A stretch of 64,000 bases of DNA, from positions 4,464,001 through 4,528,000 of the forward strand of contig NZ_CP013106.1 of assembly GCF_001431725.1 (NCBI RefSeq), written 5' to 3'. Shown here one piece after another: positions 18,152 through 26,297 of the stretch; positions within the stretch are counted from its first letter, which is position 1; every line of letters starts with the position of its first letter. The stretch is from Halomonas huangheensis (GTDB lineage: Bacteria; Pseudomonadota; Gammaproteobacteria; Pseudomonadales; Halomonadaceae). The notes beneath the pieces are model-generated. The model was given only the letters and a program-made list of their open reading frames with translations. It did not search any database and was not told where the DNA came from. The position numbers and the translations under genes were made by a program.

Positions 18152-18496
18152 ATGGCTGACATTGACTACAGTCTGGACCGGCATATAACGCTCAAGGCAC
18201 TGGCTCACGCCCTATCTCATGGTTTCTCACCGATCGTGGAAGTCGAGTCCATGGATGGTATCTATACCGTGCGCTTTCACCATGCCAATGGTGCTACTGA
18301 GCTGAGCGATGACGCCGGGATGACCCGCACCTTCCTCGGCACCGGTGAGATTCGCGAAATGTTGGGAGACCTGGGGCTGACCCATGGTGTGCTGACCTGG
18401 TCGGATCAGTGTGGTGACGAAATGATCGGTGTTGAAGGGCATGCCATGACGCCTGAAGAGATGCTGGCCCATGGCACCCGAATCTCCTTTCGGTAA
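18152..18496 (+). CDS. DUF6482-like small protein
   Basis: This 114-residue cytoplasmic protein has the arrangement I associate with DUF6482: VEVESMDGIYTVRF, a short variable part, ELSDDAGMTRTFLGTGEIREMLGDLGL and VLTWSDQCGDEMIGV. The pairing of a D-D-A-G turn with a following helix and the conserved DEM near the end support this. No function is established for the family. It follows the znu terminator and seems to be transcribed alone. Confidence 0.65.
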   Translation: MADIDYSLDRHITLKALAHALSHGFSPIVEVESMDGIYTVRFHHANGATELSDDAGMTRTFLGTGEIREMLGDLGLTHGVLTWSDQCGDEMIGVEGHAMTPEEMLAHGTRISFR

Positions 18497-18604
18497 TCTG
18501 GTGCCGACATGGCGTAGTACAGAAGTCATTGGCACTTGGCGCGGTGTGCGGTTATGTCTACCTTTTGGGGATGACCTGATTCATCACCGCATGGACCCGC
18601 CTCG

Positions 18605-19093
18605 ATGAACCACACCCTGCCCTGCTTTGCCTTATGTCGTCTGCTGATGTCCTGCCTACTGCTGTCAGTACTGGCCGGCTGTGCTGGCCCGCAACTTTCG
18701 ACCACCGACGGCAAGGGCCTGTCAATGGAACGCACACTGGTTCTCCAGCAAGCTCGCAGCGCCCTGGGGACTCCCTACCGCTATGGAGGCAGCGACGCCC
18801 AGGGCCTGGACTGCTCCGGACTGGTACAGATGGCCTACCTCCAGGCCGGCATTTCTCTGCCCCGCTCATCCAGCGATCAATACCAGCAGCTGCCGCACAT
18901 CAAGTCAGCACGCCCCGGCGACCTGTTGTTCTTTGCTACCGGTTCAGGGTCCTCGGTCAGCCATGTCGGCATCTACATGGGTAATGACACCATGATCCAT
19001 GCTCCGGGCAGCGGTCGCACCGTCACCACCACCTCGCTGTCCAACGGTTACTGGCAGGAGCACTATGTCGGTGCTGCTGCACCTGCGCCATAG
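18605..19093 (+). CDS. NlpC/P60 family lipoprotein (peptidoglycan endopeptidase)
   Basis: This 162-residue lipoprotein has a signal peptide with lipobox LAGC (cysteine at about residue 24) and a complete NlpC/P60 domain. The catalytic cysteine is in GLDCSGLVQ, the histidine in SHVGIYMG, and the third polar residue in the MIHAPGSG strand. Such enzymes cleave gamma-D-Glu-meso-DAP bonds in cell-wall peptides, as Spr/MepS does. It is about the size of MepS. No partner genes are adjacent; a 16-bp tandem repeat follows its stop codon. Confidence 0.9.
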   Translation: MNHTLPCFALCRLLMSCLLLSVLAGCAGPQLSTTDGKGLSMERTLVLQQARSALGTPYRYGGSDAQGLDCSGLVQMAYLQAGISLPRSSSDQYQQLPHIKSARPGDLLFFATGSGSSVSHVGIYMGNDTMIHAPGSGRTVTTTSLSNGYWQEHYVGAAAPAP

Positions 19094-19115
19094 CGATCAG
19101 AACTTCAGGACCAAT

Positions 19116-19163
19116 ACCTTCAGAACCATAGACCTTCAGAACCATAGACCTTCAGAACCATAG
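19116..19163. repeat. 16-bp tandem repeat, three perfect copies
   Basis: ACCTTCAGAACCATAG occurs three times head to tail (19116-19131, 19132-19147, 19148-19163), preceded by a degenerate fourth copy. It starts 22 bp after the NlpC/P60 stop codon. Confidence 0.95.
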
Positions 19164-19323
19164 CACGCCGGGATCATTGAACAGCCCGAGAAGATCAAGA
19201 AATGATGATATGCAAAGCGGTTGTTGGCGGTTAACCATACACCATGCAAGACTGGGGGCTCGCTGTTCAAGACAGTACCAACACCTGTAGCGATCTCACC
19301 CCCTACCATTTGAGGAGAACGCC

Positions 19324-19962
19324 ATGACACTGAGACTGGGAGACACCGCTCCGGACTTCACTCAGGACAGTACAGCAGGTCCCATCAGCTTCCATGAATG
19401 GGCAGGAGACAACTGGGTCATCCTGTTTTCCCATCCCAAGGACTTTACGCCGGTCTGCACCACAGAGTTGGGTGAAGTTTCACGCCTCAAGCCGCAATTC
19501 GAGGCACGTAACACCAAAGCCATTGGCCTCTCGGTCGACCCTATCGAGGACCACCATGCCTGGGCAGGTGATATCGAAGACACCCAGGGGCATGGGCTCA
19601 ACTTTCCACTGTTGGCGGATGGCGACCGCAAGGTCAGTGATCTCTATGGCATGATTCATCCCAATGCCAATGACACCCTGACAGTACGTAGCGTCTACAT
19701 CATCGACCCAGCGAAAAAGGTTCGACTGACACTGACCTATCCGGCCAGTACCGGACGCAACTTTGCCGAAATCCTGCGTGTTCTCGATAGCCTCCAACTG
19801 ACCGATAACCACAAGGTGGCCACGCCGGTGAACTGGCAGGATGGTGATCGCTGCATCATTGTGCCCGCGGTCAGCAACGAGGAAGCCACCAACATGTTTC
19901 CCGATGGCTGGGATGAGGTTCGCCCCTATCTGCGCTACGTGAAGCAGCCAAATCACTCCTGA
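19324..19962 (+). CDS. 1-Cys peroxiredoxin (Prx6 type)
   Basis: This 212-residue peroxiredoxin reduces peroxides using Cys45 in the motif DFTPVCTTELG. The length and the extended C-terminal domain (VATPVNWQDGDRCIIVPAVS, then EVRPYLRYV) fit the Prx6/1-Cys group; no resolving cysteine is found in the usual 2-Cys position. The start has a good Shine-Dalgarno (TGAGGAG) eight bases upstream. It appears monocistronic with a hairpin after the stop. No OxyR-like site was identified by eye. Confidence 0.92.
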   Translation: MTLRLGDTAPDFTQDSTAGPISFHEWAGDNWVILFSHPKDFTPVCTTELGEVSRLKPQFEARNTKAIGLSVDPIEDHHAWAGDIEDTQGHGLNFPLLADGDRKVSDLYGMIHPNANDTLTVRSVYIIDPAKKVRLTLTYPASTGRNFAEILRVLDSLQLTDNHKVATPVNWQDGDRCIIVPAVSNEEATNMFPDGWDEVRPYLRYVKQPNHS

Positions 19963-19979
19963 TGGCTTCCCGTCCACGA

Positions 19980-20006
19980 CAACTCAGGCACTTGTTGCCT
20001 GAGTTG
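19980..20006 (+). terminator. Hairpin after the peroxiredoxin gene
   Basis: An 11-bp stem (19980-19990 with 19996-20006) and 5-nt loop start 18 bp after the stop codon. There is no T-run, so termination efficiency is uncertain. Confidence 0.55.
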
Positions 20007-20200
20007 CCTGGCCTGATGTTCCGGGCCGGGTATACGGACTGAGCTGTTGCTGGGGCTACAGGTTGCAACAGGATCGTCACCGTTTCGTCACGGCGCTTGA
20101 ATACAGCAACGCCTAAAGTAGCCAGCAGCTATCTCCAACAAGCAACATCTCGACGAGAAAGGCCTCCACAGCAAACGTCTCCACTGAAAGGTCCGGGTCC

Positions 20201-20476
20201 ATGACAGTCACCAGCCAGCTCCGCCGGTATCGACTCACCAGCCTTGCCCTGAGTGTTACGCTCGCGCTTGCCGCCATCAGCCTGGTAGCACTCTGGCCCA
20301 CCGGCCAACATACCCTCCTGCTGCTGAGCCTGACACTGCCTTGTCTGGCGACCTGGCAAAGTACTGGCTCCAGCTCCACAGCGGAGAAACACCGTTACTC
20401 CGGTCTCGCCGAAACCATCAACCATCTCACATTGGCAGGCCTTGGCACCTTCATCGTGCTGCAGCTACTCCATTAG
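20201..20476 (+). CDS. Small two-span membrane protein, unknown
   Basis: This 91-residue ORF encodes two or three hydrophobic segments (LTSLALSVTLALAAISLVAL, then TLLLLSLTLPCLATW, and a C-terminal LAGLGTFIVLQLLH) separated by a polar stretch with Ser/Thr and His. I do not recognise the family. The ribosome site is weak (GGTCCGGG). Coding potential is supported mainly by the hydrophobic pattern and absence of a better ORF on either strand. Confidence 0.5.
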   Translation: MTVTSQLRRYRLTSLALSVTLALAAISLVALWPTGQHTLLLLSLTLPCLATWQSTGSSSTAEKHRYSGLAETINHLTLAGLGTFIVLQLLH

Positions 20477-20788
20477 ACCCTGTCTCGAAAGTCGGTGAGT
20501 GGTAGTCAGACAAGGCAGGAATCAGTGAAAAGGTGAAGTTTACCAGGAGTAAATAAGCGCCTTGCAGCGGGTTTCAACGCCGTATGGGTGAGCGTGGACA
20601 CTTCTCAGGCAGCACCTGGCCGGCCTTTACAGACCCCAACAAAGCAGGGATAGTGCCTCTCAACAACACCGCCCCAATGGTCAGCCAGCTGAGCCTCCCC
20701 GGCCTGTCGGCAACTTCTTGAAAGGCGGCGGAGGGCGTCGCGCTACCCACTTGCGGTCTTTCAGCACGCCTCCGCCCGGAGGCACTGA
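20477..20788. other. Intergenic region upstream of thiM; no recognisable TPP riboswitch
   Basis: The 312 bp between the small membrane ORF and thiM contain no thi-box sequence (no CTGAGA ... CTGATCTGG pattern). The left half (about 20475-20640) has short internal inverted elements such as TTTACCAGGAGTAAA and looks like a dispersed intergenic repeat or mobile-element remnant. The right half includes a GC-rich hairpin (CCTCCG CCCGGAGG, near 20768) next to the thiM ribosome site. Confidence 0.4.
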
Positions 20789-21613
20789 ATGTCATCCAGC
20801 AATATGCATACAAGTCTTTCCCCTCAAGACAGCGCGATGCGCCTTGAGCAACTGCGTCACACCACGCCCTTGATCCACAACATCACCAACTATGTCGCCA
20901 TGAACAGCATGGCCAATATCCTGTTGGCGCTGGGTGCATCGCCAGCGATGGTCCATGCACGCGAGGAAGTCGCCGAGTTCGCCAGCATTGCCCACGCCTT
21001 GACCATCAATATCGGGACCTTGTCAGCGGATTGGTTGGAAGCCATGCAACAGGCCGCACGAAGCGCCACACAGCACGGCAAGCCCTGGGTATTTGACCCA
21101 GTGGCAGTCGGCGCCACTCAGTATCGCCAGCAAGCTGGACGCCTACTGATTGCTGAGCGGCCCAGTGTCATTCGCGGCAATGCCTCGGAAATTCTCGCCC
21201 TGGCGCAGCAGGCAAGTACGGGGCGCGGTGTCGATTCGACCGCCGCCAGCGACGCGGCTCGTGATGCCGCCAGCGAGTTGGCGCGCGCGACTGGCGCCGT
21301 GGTCGCCGTGACGGGTGAGATCGACCTGGTGACCGATGGCAAACGCCTGGCACGGATCCACGGCGGACACCCAATGATGCCTCGCGTCACCACTCTTGGT
21401 TGCAGCCTGACGGGTGTGGTTGCCGCCTTCATTGCCACATCCGAGGATACGTTCCTCGCTACCTGCGCGGCTCTGGCCTGCTATGCCGAAGCCGGCCGTA
21501 TTGCCGGGGCCGCATCCAGTGGTCCCGGTAGCTTTTCCAGCGCTTTTCTCGATGCTCTCTACCAGCTCGATGCCGGTTCCCTGCCCCCCGTGGAGATTAC
21601 CCATGTCGAATGA
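20789..21613 (+). CDS. thiM: Hydroxyethylthiazole kinase
   Basis: This 274-residue kinase phosphorylates 4-methyl-5-(2-hydroxyethyl)thiazole in thiamine salvage. Family sequences are clear: PLIHNITNYVAMNSMANILLALGASPAM, KPWVFDPVAVGAT, IRGNASEI, and the ATP/anion-hole region TTLGCSLTGVVAAF, where Cys-Ser replaces the more usual Gly-Thr-Gly-Cys spacing around the catalytic base. A GGAGG lies upstream of ATG 20789. It overlaps thiE by 11 bp, so the products act in sequence from one transcript. Confidence 0.93.
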   Translation: MSSSNMHTSLSPQDSAMRLEQLRHTTPLIHNITNYVAMNSMANILLALGASPAMVHAREEVAEFASIAHALTINIGTLSADWLEAMQQAARSATQHGKPWVFDPVAVGATQYRQQAGRLLIAERPSVIRGNASEILALAQQASTGRGVDSTAASDAARDAASELARATGAVVAVTGEIDLVTDGKRLARIHGGHPMMPRVTTLGCSLTGVVAAFIATSEDTFLATCAALACYAEAGRIAGAASSGPGSFSSAFLDALYQLDAGSLPPVEITHVE

Positions 21614-22250
21614 ACGCCACTTTCACCCAAGGCAATTGAGCGTATACCTGGTCACTGATCCGGGGCTCTGTGAAAGCTACGGACTGGAACGCACGGTCAT
21701 GGATGCCGTACAGGGTGGCGCAACCTTGATACAGCTACGCGATAAACATGCTCCCGATAGCGAGTTGATCGACATCGCAACCCGCCTCAAGTCGGTCATG
21801 GCGGAGTCCGGCGTGCCGTTGGTGATCAATGATCGCGTCGCCGTCGCCGAGGCCAGTGGTGCCGATGGCGTGCATCTGGGGCAGGATGACGGAGATGTGG
21901 CCGACGCCCGCCGGCGCCTTGGCAATACAGCGATCATCGGTCTCTCCGTGCAGAACGTGGAGCAACTGCACACACTCGACACCACATCGCTCGACTATCT
22001 CGGTCTGGGTCCAGTGTTCGCCACCGCCACCAAGAGCGATCACGCAGCACCGCTGGGGTTCGAAGGACTCGCCCGACTGATTGCCGCCAGCCCGCTACCC
22101 AACGTCGCCATCGGCGGACTCAAGGCCGAACACGCCGCACAGATCCGCCAGGCGGGTGCCGATGGCATCGCCATCATCTCAGCCATCTGTGGCCAACCCG
22201 ATCCGAAAGCGGCAACGCAGGAATTGGTTAGGGAGTGGGAAAGGTCGTAA
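21603..22250 (+). CDS. thiE: Thiamine-phosphate synthase
   Basis: This 215-residue TIM-barrel enzyme joins thiazole phosphate and HMP pyrophosphate to make thiamine monophosphate. Diagnostic stretches are YLVTDPGL, GGATLIQLRDK, VPLVINDRVAVA, DGVHLGQDD, GLSVQNVEQ, YLGLGPVFATATKSDHA and NVAIGGLKAEHA. It follows thiM with an overlapping start, giving a thiazole-salvage pair. The IS element begins 24 bp after its stop codon and may have separated it from its original terminator. Confidence 0.94.
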   Translation: MSNERHFHPRQLSVYLVTDPGLCESYGLERTVMDAVQGGATLIQLRDKHAPDSELIDIATRLKSVMAESGVPLVINDRVAVAEASGADGVHLGQDDGDVADARRRLGNTAIIGLSVQNVEQLHTLDTTSLDYLGLGPVFATATKSDHAAPLGFEGLARLIAASPLPNVAIGGLKAEHAAQIRQAGADGIAIISAICGQPDPKAATQELVREWERS

Positions 22251-22274
22251 GGAAAAAGAAGGAAGAAGGTGCTA

Positions 22275-22298
22275 TGCCCCCGATTTTGTAGACACCTC
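22275..22298 (+). repeat. Left terminal inverted repeat of the IS3 element
   Basis: The 24 bases match the reverse complement of 23499-23522 at 19 positions; both start TGCCCC and share GTAGACACCTC. Confidence 0.88.
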
Positions 22299-22323
22299 CC
22301 TTTACAGGATGAGGAGAGGTGTC

Positions 22324-22641
22324 ATGCTTCTACGTACACGTCGTCGGTATACGCCTGAATTCAAGCAGCATGTGGTTCAGTGCTCTCTGGAATCGGCGGA
22401 TTCCCAAGCGGTCATTGCTGCCAGGTTCGACGTACCTACCAGTGTCCTTGAACGGTGGAGGAGAGAGCACGTGTCGACTCATGAGAAGGATCAGAAGCCA
22501 CTGCCCAACCGGGGAGCCTCGAAGAGCCTGGCTGACCTCGAACGCGAGAACCGCCAGCTCCGCAAGCAGTTGGCACGCAAGGAGCTGGAGGTAGAGATCC
22601 TAAAAAAGGCCGAAGAGTACTTTGCCAAGGGCATGAAGTAA
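22324..22641 (+). CDS. IS3-family transposase OrfA
   Basis: This 105-residue protein has an N-terminal helix-turn-helix (RYTPEFKQHVVQCSLES ... QAVIAARFDVPTSVLERWRRE) that binds the element ends and a C-terminal leucine-zipper-like helix (LADLERENRQLRKQLARKELE). Its end overlaps the frameshift window from which OrfAB is made. Confidence 0.92.
   Translation: MLLRTRRRYTPEFKQHVVQCSLESADSQAVIAARFDVPTSVLERWRREHVSTHEKDQKPLPNRGASKSLADLERENRQLRKQLARKELEVEILKKAEEYFAKGMK
22602..22608 (+). promoter_or_regulatory. Programmed -1 frameshift heptamer (AAAAAAG)
   Basis: In the orfA frame the run reads CTA AAA AAG, which is the A_AAA_AAG slippery heptamer of IS3 elements. The -1 frame downstream is open with no stop through to orfB, so slippage would give the OrfAB transposase. 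Confidence 0.85.
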
Positions 22642-22688
22642 GGTTCCGCTTCATCCAGCGTTTTCATGGTGATCAATATCCGGTCGCC

Positions 22689-23495
22689 ATGATGTGCAAA
22701 GTACTCGGAGTGTCTCGATCCGGCTTCTATCGCTGGGCGTCCAGGACGCCATCGAAGCGCTGCCAGGCCAATCAAGCACTGTCGATGTTTCTGCATCAGG
22801 AAGCTGAGCAGCAGCATGGGATTCCCGGCTACCGCAAGCTCTGGTATTCCGCAGTGCAGTCAGGCTTCATCTGCAGCCAGAACCGAGTCCAACGACTGCT
22901 TCAGCGCATGGGATATCGCTCTGTGACAGCTCCTCGCCCTGGTTGGCGCAAACCAAAGCCCGGTATCCCGGTACGCCCCAATCTGCTCAACAGAGGCTTC
23001 TGTGTCGACGAGCCTGACCGTGTCTGGGTATCGGACATCACTCAGGTTCGGTGTCAGGAAGGCTGGCTCTACATTGCTACGGTCATGGACCTGTACTCGC
23101 GTCGCGTGGTCGGTCATGCCTGCAGCCCTCAGGTGGATGCCACCCTGGTGAAAGAAGCTGTAGTGGAGGCGCTGAGCTGGCGGTCGATCACTGAGGGAGA
23201 CAGCCTGTTCCACTCAGATCAGGGAGCTCAGTATCGCAGTGAGGACGTGCTGAAAACACTGAATGGGGCCGGCTTTACGATCAGCATGTCTCGGCGAGGG
23301 AACTGTTGGGACAACGCCTGTGCAGAGAGTTTCTTTTCTCTGATGAAGCGGGAGTGGCTGCATCATCTGGGGCTGGTGACGCGTGAGGAAATGAAGAAGG
23401 CGGTGAAATACTACATTGAAGAGTACTACGATGGAGTCCGCGCTCACGAGACCCTGGGCGGATTAACCCCCAGGGACTACGAGTTGGCGGCCTAA
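22689..23495 (+). CDS. IS3-family transposase OrfB (DDE integrase domain)
   Basis: From the first ATG this is 268 residues; through frameshifting it extends back to 22608 as the C-terminal part of OrfAB. The HTH_21-like region (HGIPGYRKLW) is followed by an rve integrase core with catalytic Asp in VWVSDITQV, Asp in LFHSDQGAQY and Glu in NCWDNACAESFFSLMKRE. The closing block HETLGGLTPRDYE is typical. No stop or gap interrupts it. Confidence 0.95.
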   Translation: MMCKVLGVSRSGFYRWASRTPSKRCQANQALSMFLHQEAEQQHGIPGYRKLWYSAVQSGFICSQNRVQRLLQRMGYRSVTAPRPGWRKPKPGIPVRPNLLNRGFCVDEPDRVWVSDITQVRCQEGWLYIATVMDLYSRRVVGHACSPQVDATLVKEAVVEALSWRSITEGDSLFHSDQGAQYRSEDVLKTLNGAGFTISMSRRGNCWDNACAESFFSLMKREWLHHLGLVTREEMKKAVKYYIEEYYDGVRAHETLGGLTPRDYELAA

Positions 23496-23498
23496 ACC

Positions 23499-23522
23499 GA
23501 GGTGTCTACTTTTTCAGGGGCA
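23499..23522 (-). repeat. Right terminal inverted repeat of the IS3 element
   Basis: This end reads GAGGTGTCTAC ... CAGGGGCA and is the inverted partner of 22275-22298. It begins three bases after the orfB stop codon. Confidence 0.88.
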
Positions 23523-23597
23523 CACCAAAGGAAGAACCTTCCCTCTTCCTTCTTCCCTCTGCCCTCTGTCTTCTGTCTTCTGTCCTCTGTCCTCTTT

Positions 23598-24473
23598 CTA
23601 AGCCGTCGGCCGCCTCTTCAGCGATGTCCGCCCTTCCTGGTAGGCGATCAGCAGGCCGCTGCCGATAATCATGGTGCCGCCCAGCAATACCCAGATGTCC
23701 GGGATTTCTCCCCAGAATATCCAGCCGAGCAACACCGCCCATACCATCGCGGTGTAATCAAAGGGTGCAGCTATCGCTGCCGGTGCGTAGCGGAAGGCCT
23801 GGGTGATACAGGCGGTGGCGCCTACACCGAAAACGCCGGATACCAGAAACGCCGGCCAATGCCAGGGCTCCGGAGTTGTCCACACCAGCGGTAAACACAG
23901 TGCGGCAAGGATGAACGGCACCAGGTTCATATAGAAGACCATCGCCCATAGCTGCTCTCGCCCGCCGTAGCGCCTCGCCGTAATCATCATCAGTGCATAG
24001 AAGACCGCTGCACCCAGCATCGCCAGTGCGCCGAGGGAAATACCATCCGAACCGGGTCGCACCACCACCAGTACTCCGGCAAAGCCCAGTAATGACGCAC
24101 CCAATACCGGCAGGCTGACCTTCTCACCCAGCAGAGGAACCGACAGCAAGGTGACGAACAAGGGCGCCGCGAACGCAATCGCAGTGCCCTCGGCCAGCGG
24201 CATCAAGGTCAGGCCGAGGATGAAACACCCCATACAGCCGGCATAGATCAAGCCACGCACCAGGTGCACGCCCGGCCGTCGGGTGCCGAGTAGGCGTAGA
24301 CCACCCCCGAAATGGGCAAGGAGCATGATCAATGGCAGTGATACCAGAGTGCGAAAGAAGATGATCTGCAACGGTGAATGCACAGCCCCCAACCACTTGG
24401 AAATTGCATCACCCAGAGCCAGACACAGCACCCCGAGACACATGAAGGCAATTCCCTTGATTGATGACGACAT
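23598..24473 (-). CDS. DMT superfamily transporter (EamA domains)
   Basis: This 291-residue inner-membrane protein has ten predicted spans in two EamA repeats (for example FFRTLVSLPLIMLLAHFGGG and LIYAGCMGCFILGLTLMPLAEGTAIAFAAP, then FGVGATACITQAFRYAPAAIAAPFDYTAMVWA). Such proteins export metabolites or amino acids; the substrate is not predictable. The ATG at 24473 was preferred to the upstream ATG at 24485 because GGAGGG lies at ideal spacing before it. It is convergent with thiE, and the IS element sits between the two ends. Confidence 0.88.
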   Translation of the reverse strand: MSSSIKGIAFMCLGVLCLALGDAISKWLGAVHSPLQIIFFRTLVSLPLIMLLAHFGGGLRLLGTRRPGVHLVRGLIYAGCMGCFILGLTLMPLAEGTAIAFAAPLFVTLLSVPLLGEKVSLPVLGASLLGFAGVLVVVRPGSDGISLGALAMLGAAVFYALMMITARRYGGREQLWAMVFYMNLVPFILAALCLPLVWTTPEPWHWPAFLVSGVFGVGATACITQAFRYAPAAIAAPFDYTAMVWAVLLGWIFWGEIPDIWVLLGGTMIIGSGLLIAYQEGRTSLKRRPTA

Positions 24474-24620
24474 CCTTCCCTCCATGAAAGTATCGGTAGC
24501 CTGCAAACAAACCCAAGCGCTCAACACCAGGGGGATTCAACAGGCAAGGCAAGCAACAACCATTCGAGATAGAGCGTATAACCATAGCGATGTGGCAACG
24601 GACAAGTTTCCAGGGTCTCT

Positions 24621-24649
24621 AACGAAAATGCCCGCCAGAGGCGGGCATT
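24621..24649 (-). terminator. Rho-independent terminator of the D,D-carboxypeptidase gene
   Basis: A 10-bp GC-rich stem (24627-24636 with 24640-24649) and 3-nt loop are followed on the minus strand by TTTTCGTT, 18 bp after the stop codon. Confidence 0.85.
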
Positions 24650-24666
24650 CGAGGCTGCTGGAAAGC

Positions 24667-26151
24667 CTACATACCGGGAACCACCATGCAGTCCATGCCT
24701 TGCTGAACCAGTGATTGGCAGGCGGTGCGCGCCTGACTCTCCTGTAGATCAACAAGGCGGGCCCGATAAACTCCAGCACTATCGACACGGGCAACGGCCA
24801 CACGGGCGTCACCCAACTCATCGGCCAACCGATCGGCCGCACGAGCTGCCTGGCTCCGCGCATGGTCCTCACTACTGAAAGCCCCGACCTGAACACCCCA
24901 CTCACCGCTACCACTGGATGCTACAGCGGTTGGCGCAGGCGAAGCTGCTGGCGTAGGAGCTGATACAGGGGCTGGAGCAGAGGTTTGAGAAGAGGCCACC
25001 GCAGGCACCGACGCAGAAACCGGCACCGGAGAGGAAGCCAGATTGGACAGAGGATCTCTGGCCGAACTGCCGCCACTGGAACCTACCGGCGAGGAGCTGA
25101 TGTCACGCACGGCGGGTGTCGTCGACGCCACCTGTGAAGGCGCCGGGGCAATCACTGACTCCACTCGAGACGGCTGCACGGCCGCCGGGGACACCGGTAC
25201 AGGTGCTGTCCTCGCCACCTGAATGGTCGGCGAGCGGGCCGGCGCCGACATCATGCCCGGCTGCGGCTGCATCAACAGGCCACCGGAAATACTGGTATCG
25301 GCGAGGAATCCCTGACTATTGGTCAGCGAAGCACGCAGGAAACCGCGATCCAGCACACTGGCCATCTGCTCATCGCGCGAAGCGGCGGTATAGCCACCCA
25401 TGACCACCGCCACCATACGTCGACCATTGCGTACCGCAGAGGTTGCGACGTTGAAACCGGAGGCTCGGATAAAGCCGGTCTTGAGACCATCAGCGCCAGC
25501 ATAGTTATCCAGCAGACGGTTATGACCCGTATGCCGCGTACCCCGCCAGGTAAATTCAGTCAGGCTAAAATAGTGATAATACTGAGGAAAGTCCTGAATC
25601 ATGCGCTGCGCCAGGATCGCCATATCACGCGCGGTTGTCATCTGACCTGAGTCCGGCAGGCCCGAAGCGTTACGGAAGGTCGTATGCTCCATGCCCAACT
25701 CACGAGCCTTGCGAGTCATCATCTGGGCGAAGCCCGACTCCGTGCCGCCCAGCGCTTCTGCCACTACCACAGCAACGTCATTGGCGGAACGTACGACCAG
25801 CGACTCGATCGCCTTCTCCACTGGAATGGTATTCCCCGCCTTGAGCCACAACTTGGTGGCCGGCATCGATGCCGCATGAGAAGACACCGCCAGCGGATGA
25901 CCAAGGCTCATTGAGCGACCGTCCAGTGCCTCGAACAGCAGATAGAGGGTCATCATCTTGGTCAAGGAGGCAGGATATCGGGGCTCGTCGGCATTCTCGG
26001 CGTAGAGAATCTCCTGGGTTTCACTATCGACCACGATTCCCGCATAACGCGGATTGCCGGCCCAGACCACATTGGTCATCAGGCTCGACACCAGCAATAG
26101 TACGATTGTTATAGATGAACTACGCCAGATGCTGCGAGCAGACCCCATCAT
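24667..26151 (-). CDS. D-alanyl-D-alanine carboxypeptidase with C-terminal SPOR domain
   Basis: This 494-residue penicillin-binding protein of the S11 family trims the terminal D-Ala of peptidoglycan pentapeptides. A signal sequence leads to the catalytic SxxK (PASLTKMMT), SxN (VRSANDVAV) and KTG (DGLKTGFI) motifs. A long Pro/Ser/Ala linker (about residues 290-410) connects to a SPOR domain (EWGVQVGAFSSEDHARSQA ... VYRARLVDLQ) that binds denuded glycan at the division septum. The fusion suggests septal targeting. Start 26151 follows GGGGAAG; the frame extends upstream without a signal. Confidence 0.92.
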   Translation of the reverse strand: MMGSARSIWRSSSITIVLLLVSSLMTNVVWAGNPRYAGIVVDSETQEILYAENADEPRYPASLTKMMTLYLLFEALDGRSMSLGHPLAVSSHAASMPATKLWLKAGNTIPVEKAIESLVVRSANDVAVVVAEALGGTESGFAQMMTRKARELGMEHTTFRNASGLPDSGQMTTARDMAILAQRMIQDFPQYYHYFSLTEFTWRGTRHTGHNRLLDNYAGADGLKTGFIRASGFNVATSAVRNGRRMVAVVMGGYTAASRDEQMASVLDRGFLRASLTNSQGFLADTSISGGLLMQPQPGMMSAPARSPTIQVARTAPVPVSPAAVQPSRVESVIAPAPSQVASTTPAVRDISSSPVGSSGGSSARDPLSNLASSPVPVSASVPAVASSQTSAPAPVSAPTPAASPAPTAVASSGSGEWGVQVGAFSSEDHARSQAARAADRLADELGDARVAVARVDSAGVYRARLVDLQESQARTACQSLVQQGMDCMVVPGM

Positions 26152-26297
26152 TTCTTCCCCAGCGTTTACCAATGATCCCCGCGCATTATGAACTACCTGG
26201 AGCATATATGCAGCGAGAACGAATAGATGTCATCGCTATACTGTCGTTCAAGGCCCCCCACAACGCAACTGAACAACAGCCGCCGGTATGTCACGGA

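Larger units (their letters stand above)
22275..23522 (+). mobile_element. IS3-family insertion sequence, complete
   Basis: A 1248-bp element is bounded by imperfect inverted repeats beginning TGCCCC. It contains two overlapping reading-frame genes (orfA and orfB) in the -1 arrangement of IS3 elements, joined by a slippery A6G run. OrfB has a full DDE set. Both genes look intact, so the element may be active. No target-site duplication is evident from the flanks (CTA on the left, CAC on the right), which may mean flank rearrangement. Confidence 0.93.

Noticed and set aside
20477..20788. Possible TPP riboswitch before thiM
   Set aside because: Neither the CTGAGA nor the CTGATC core is present on the plus strand; a lone CTGAG near 20693 does not form the thi-box.
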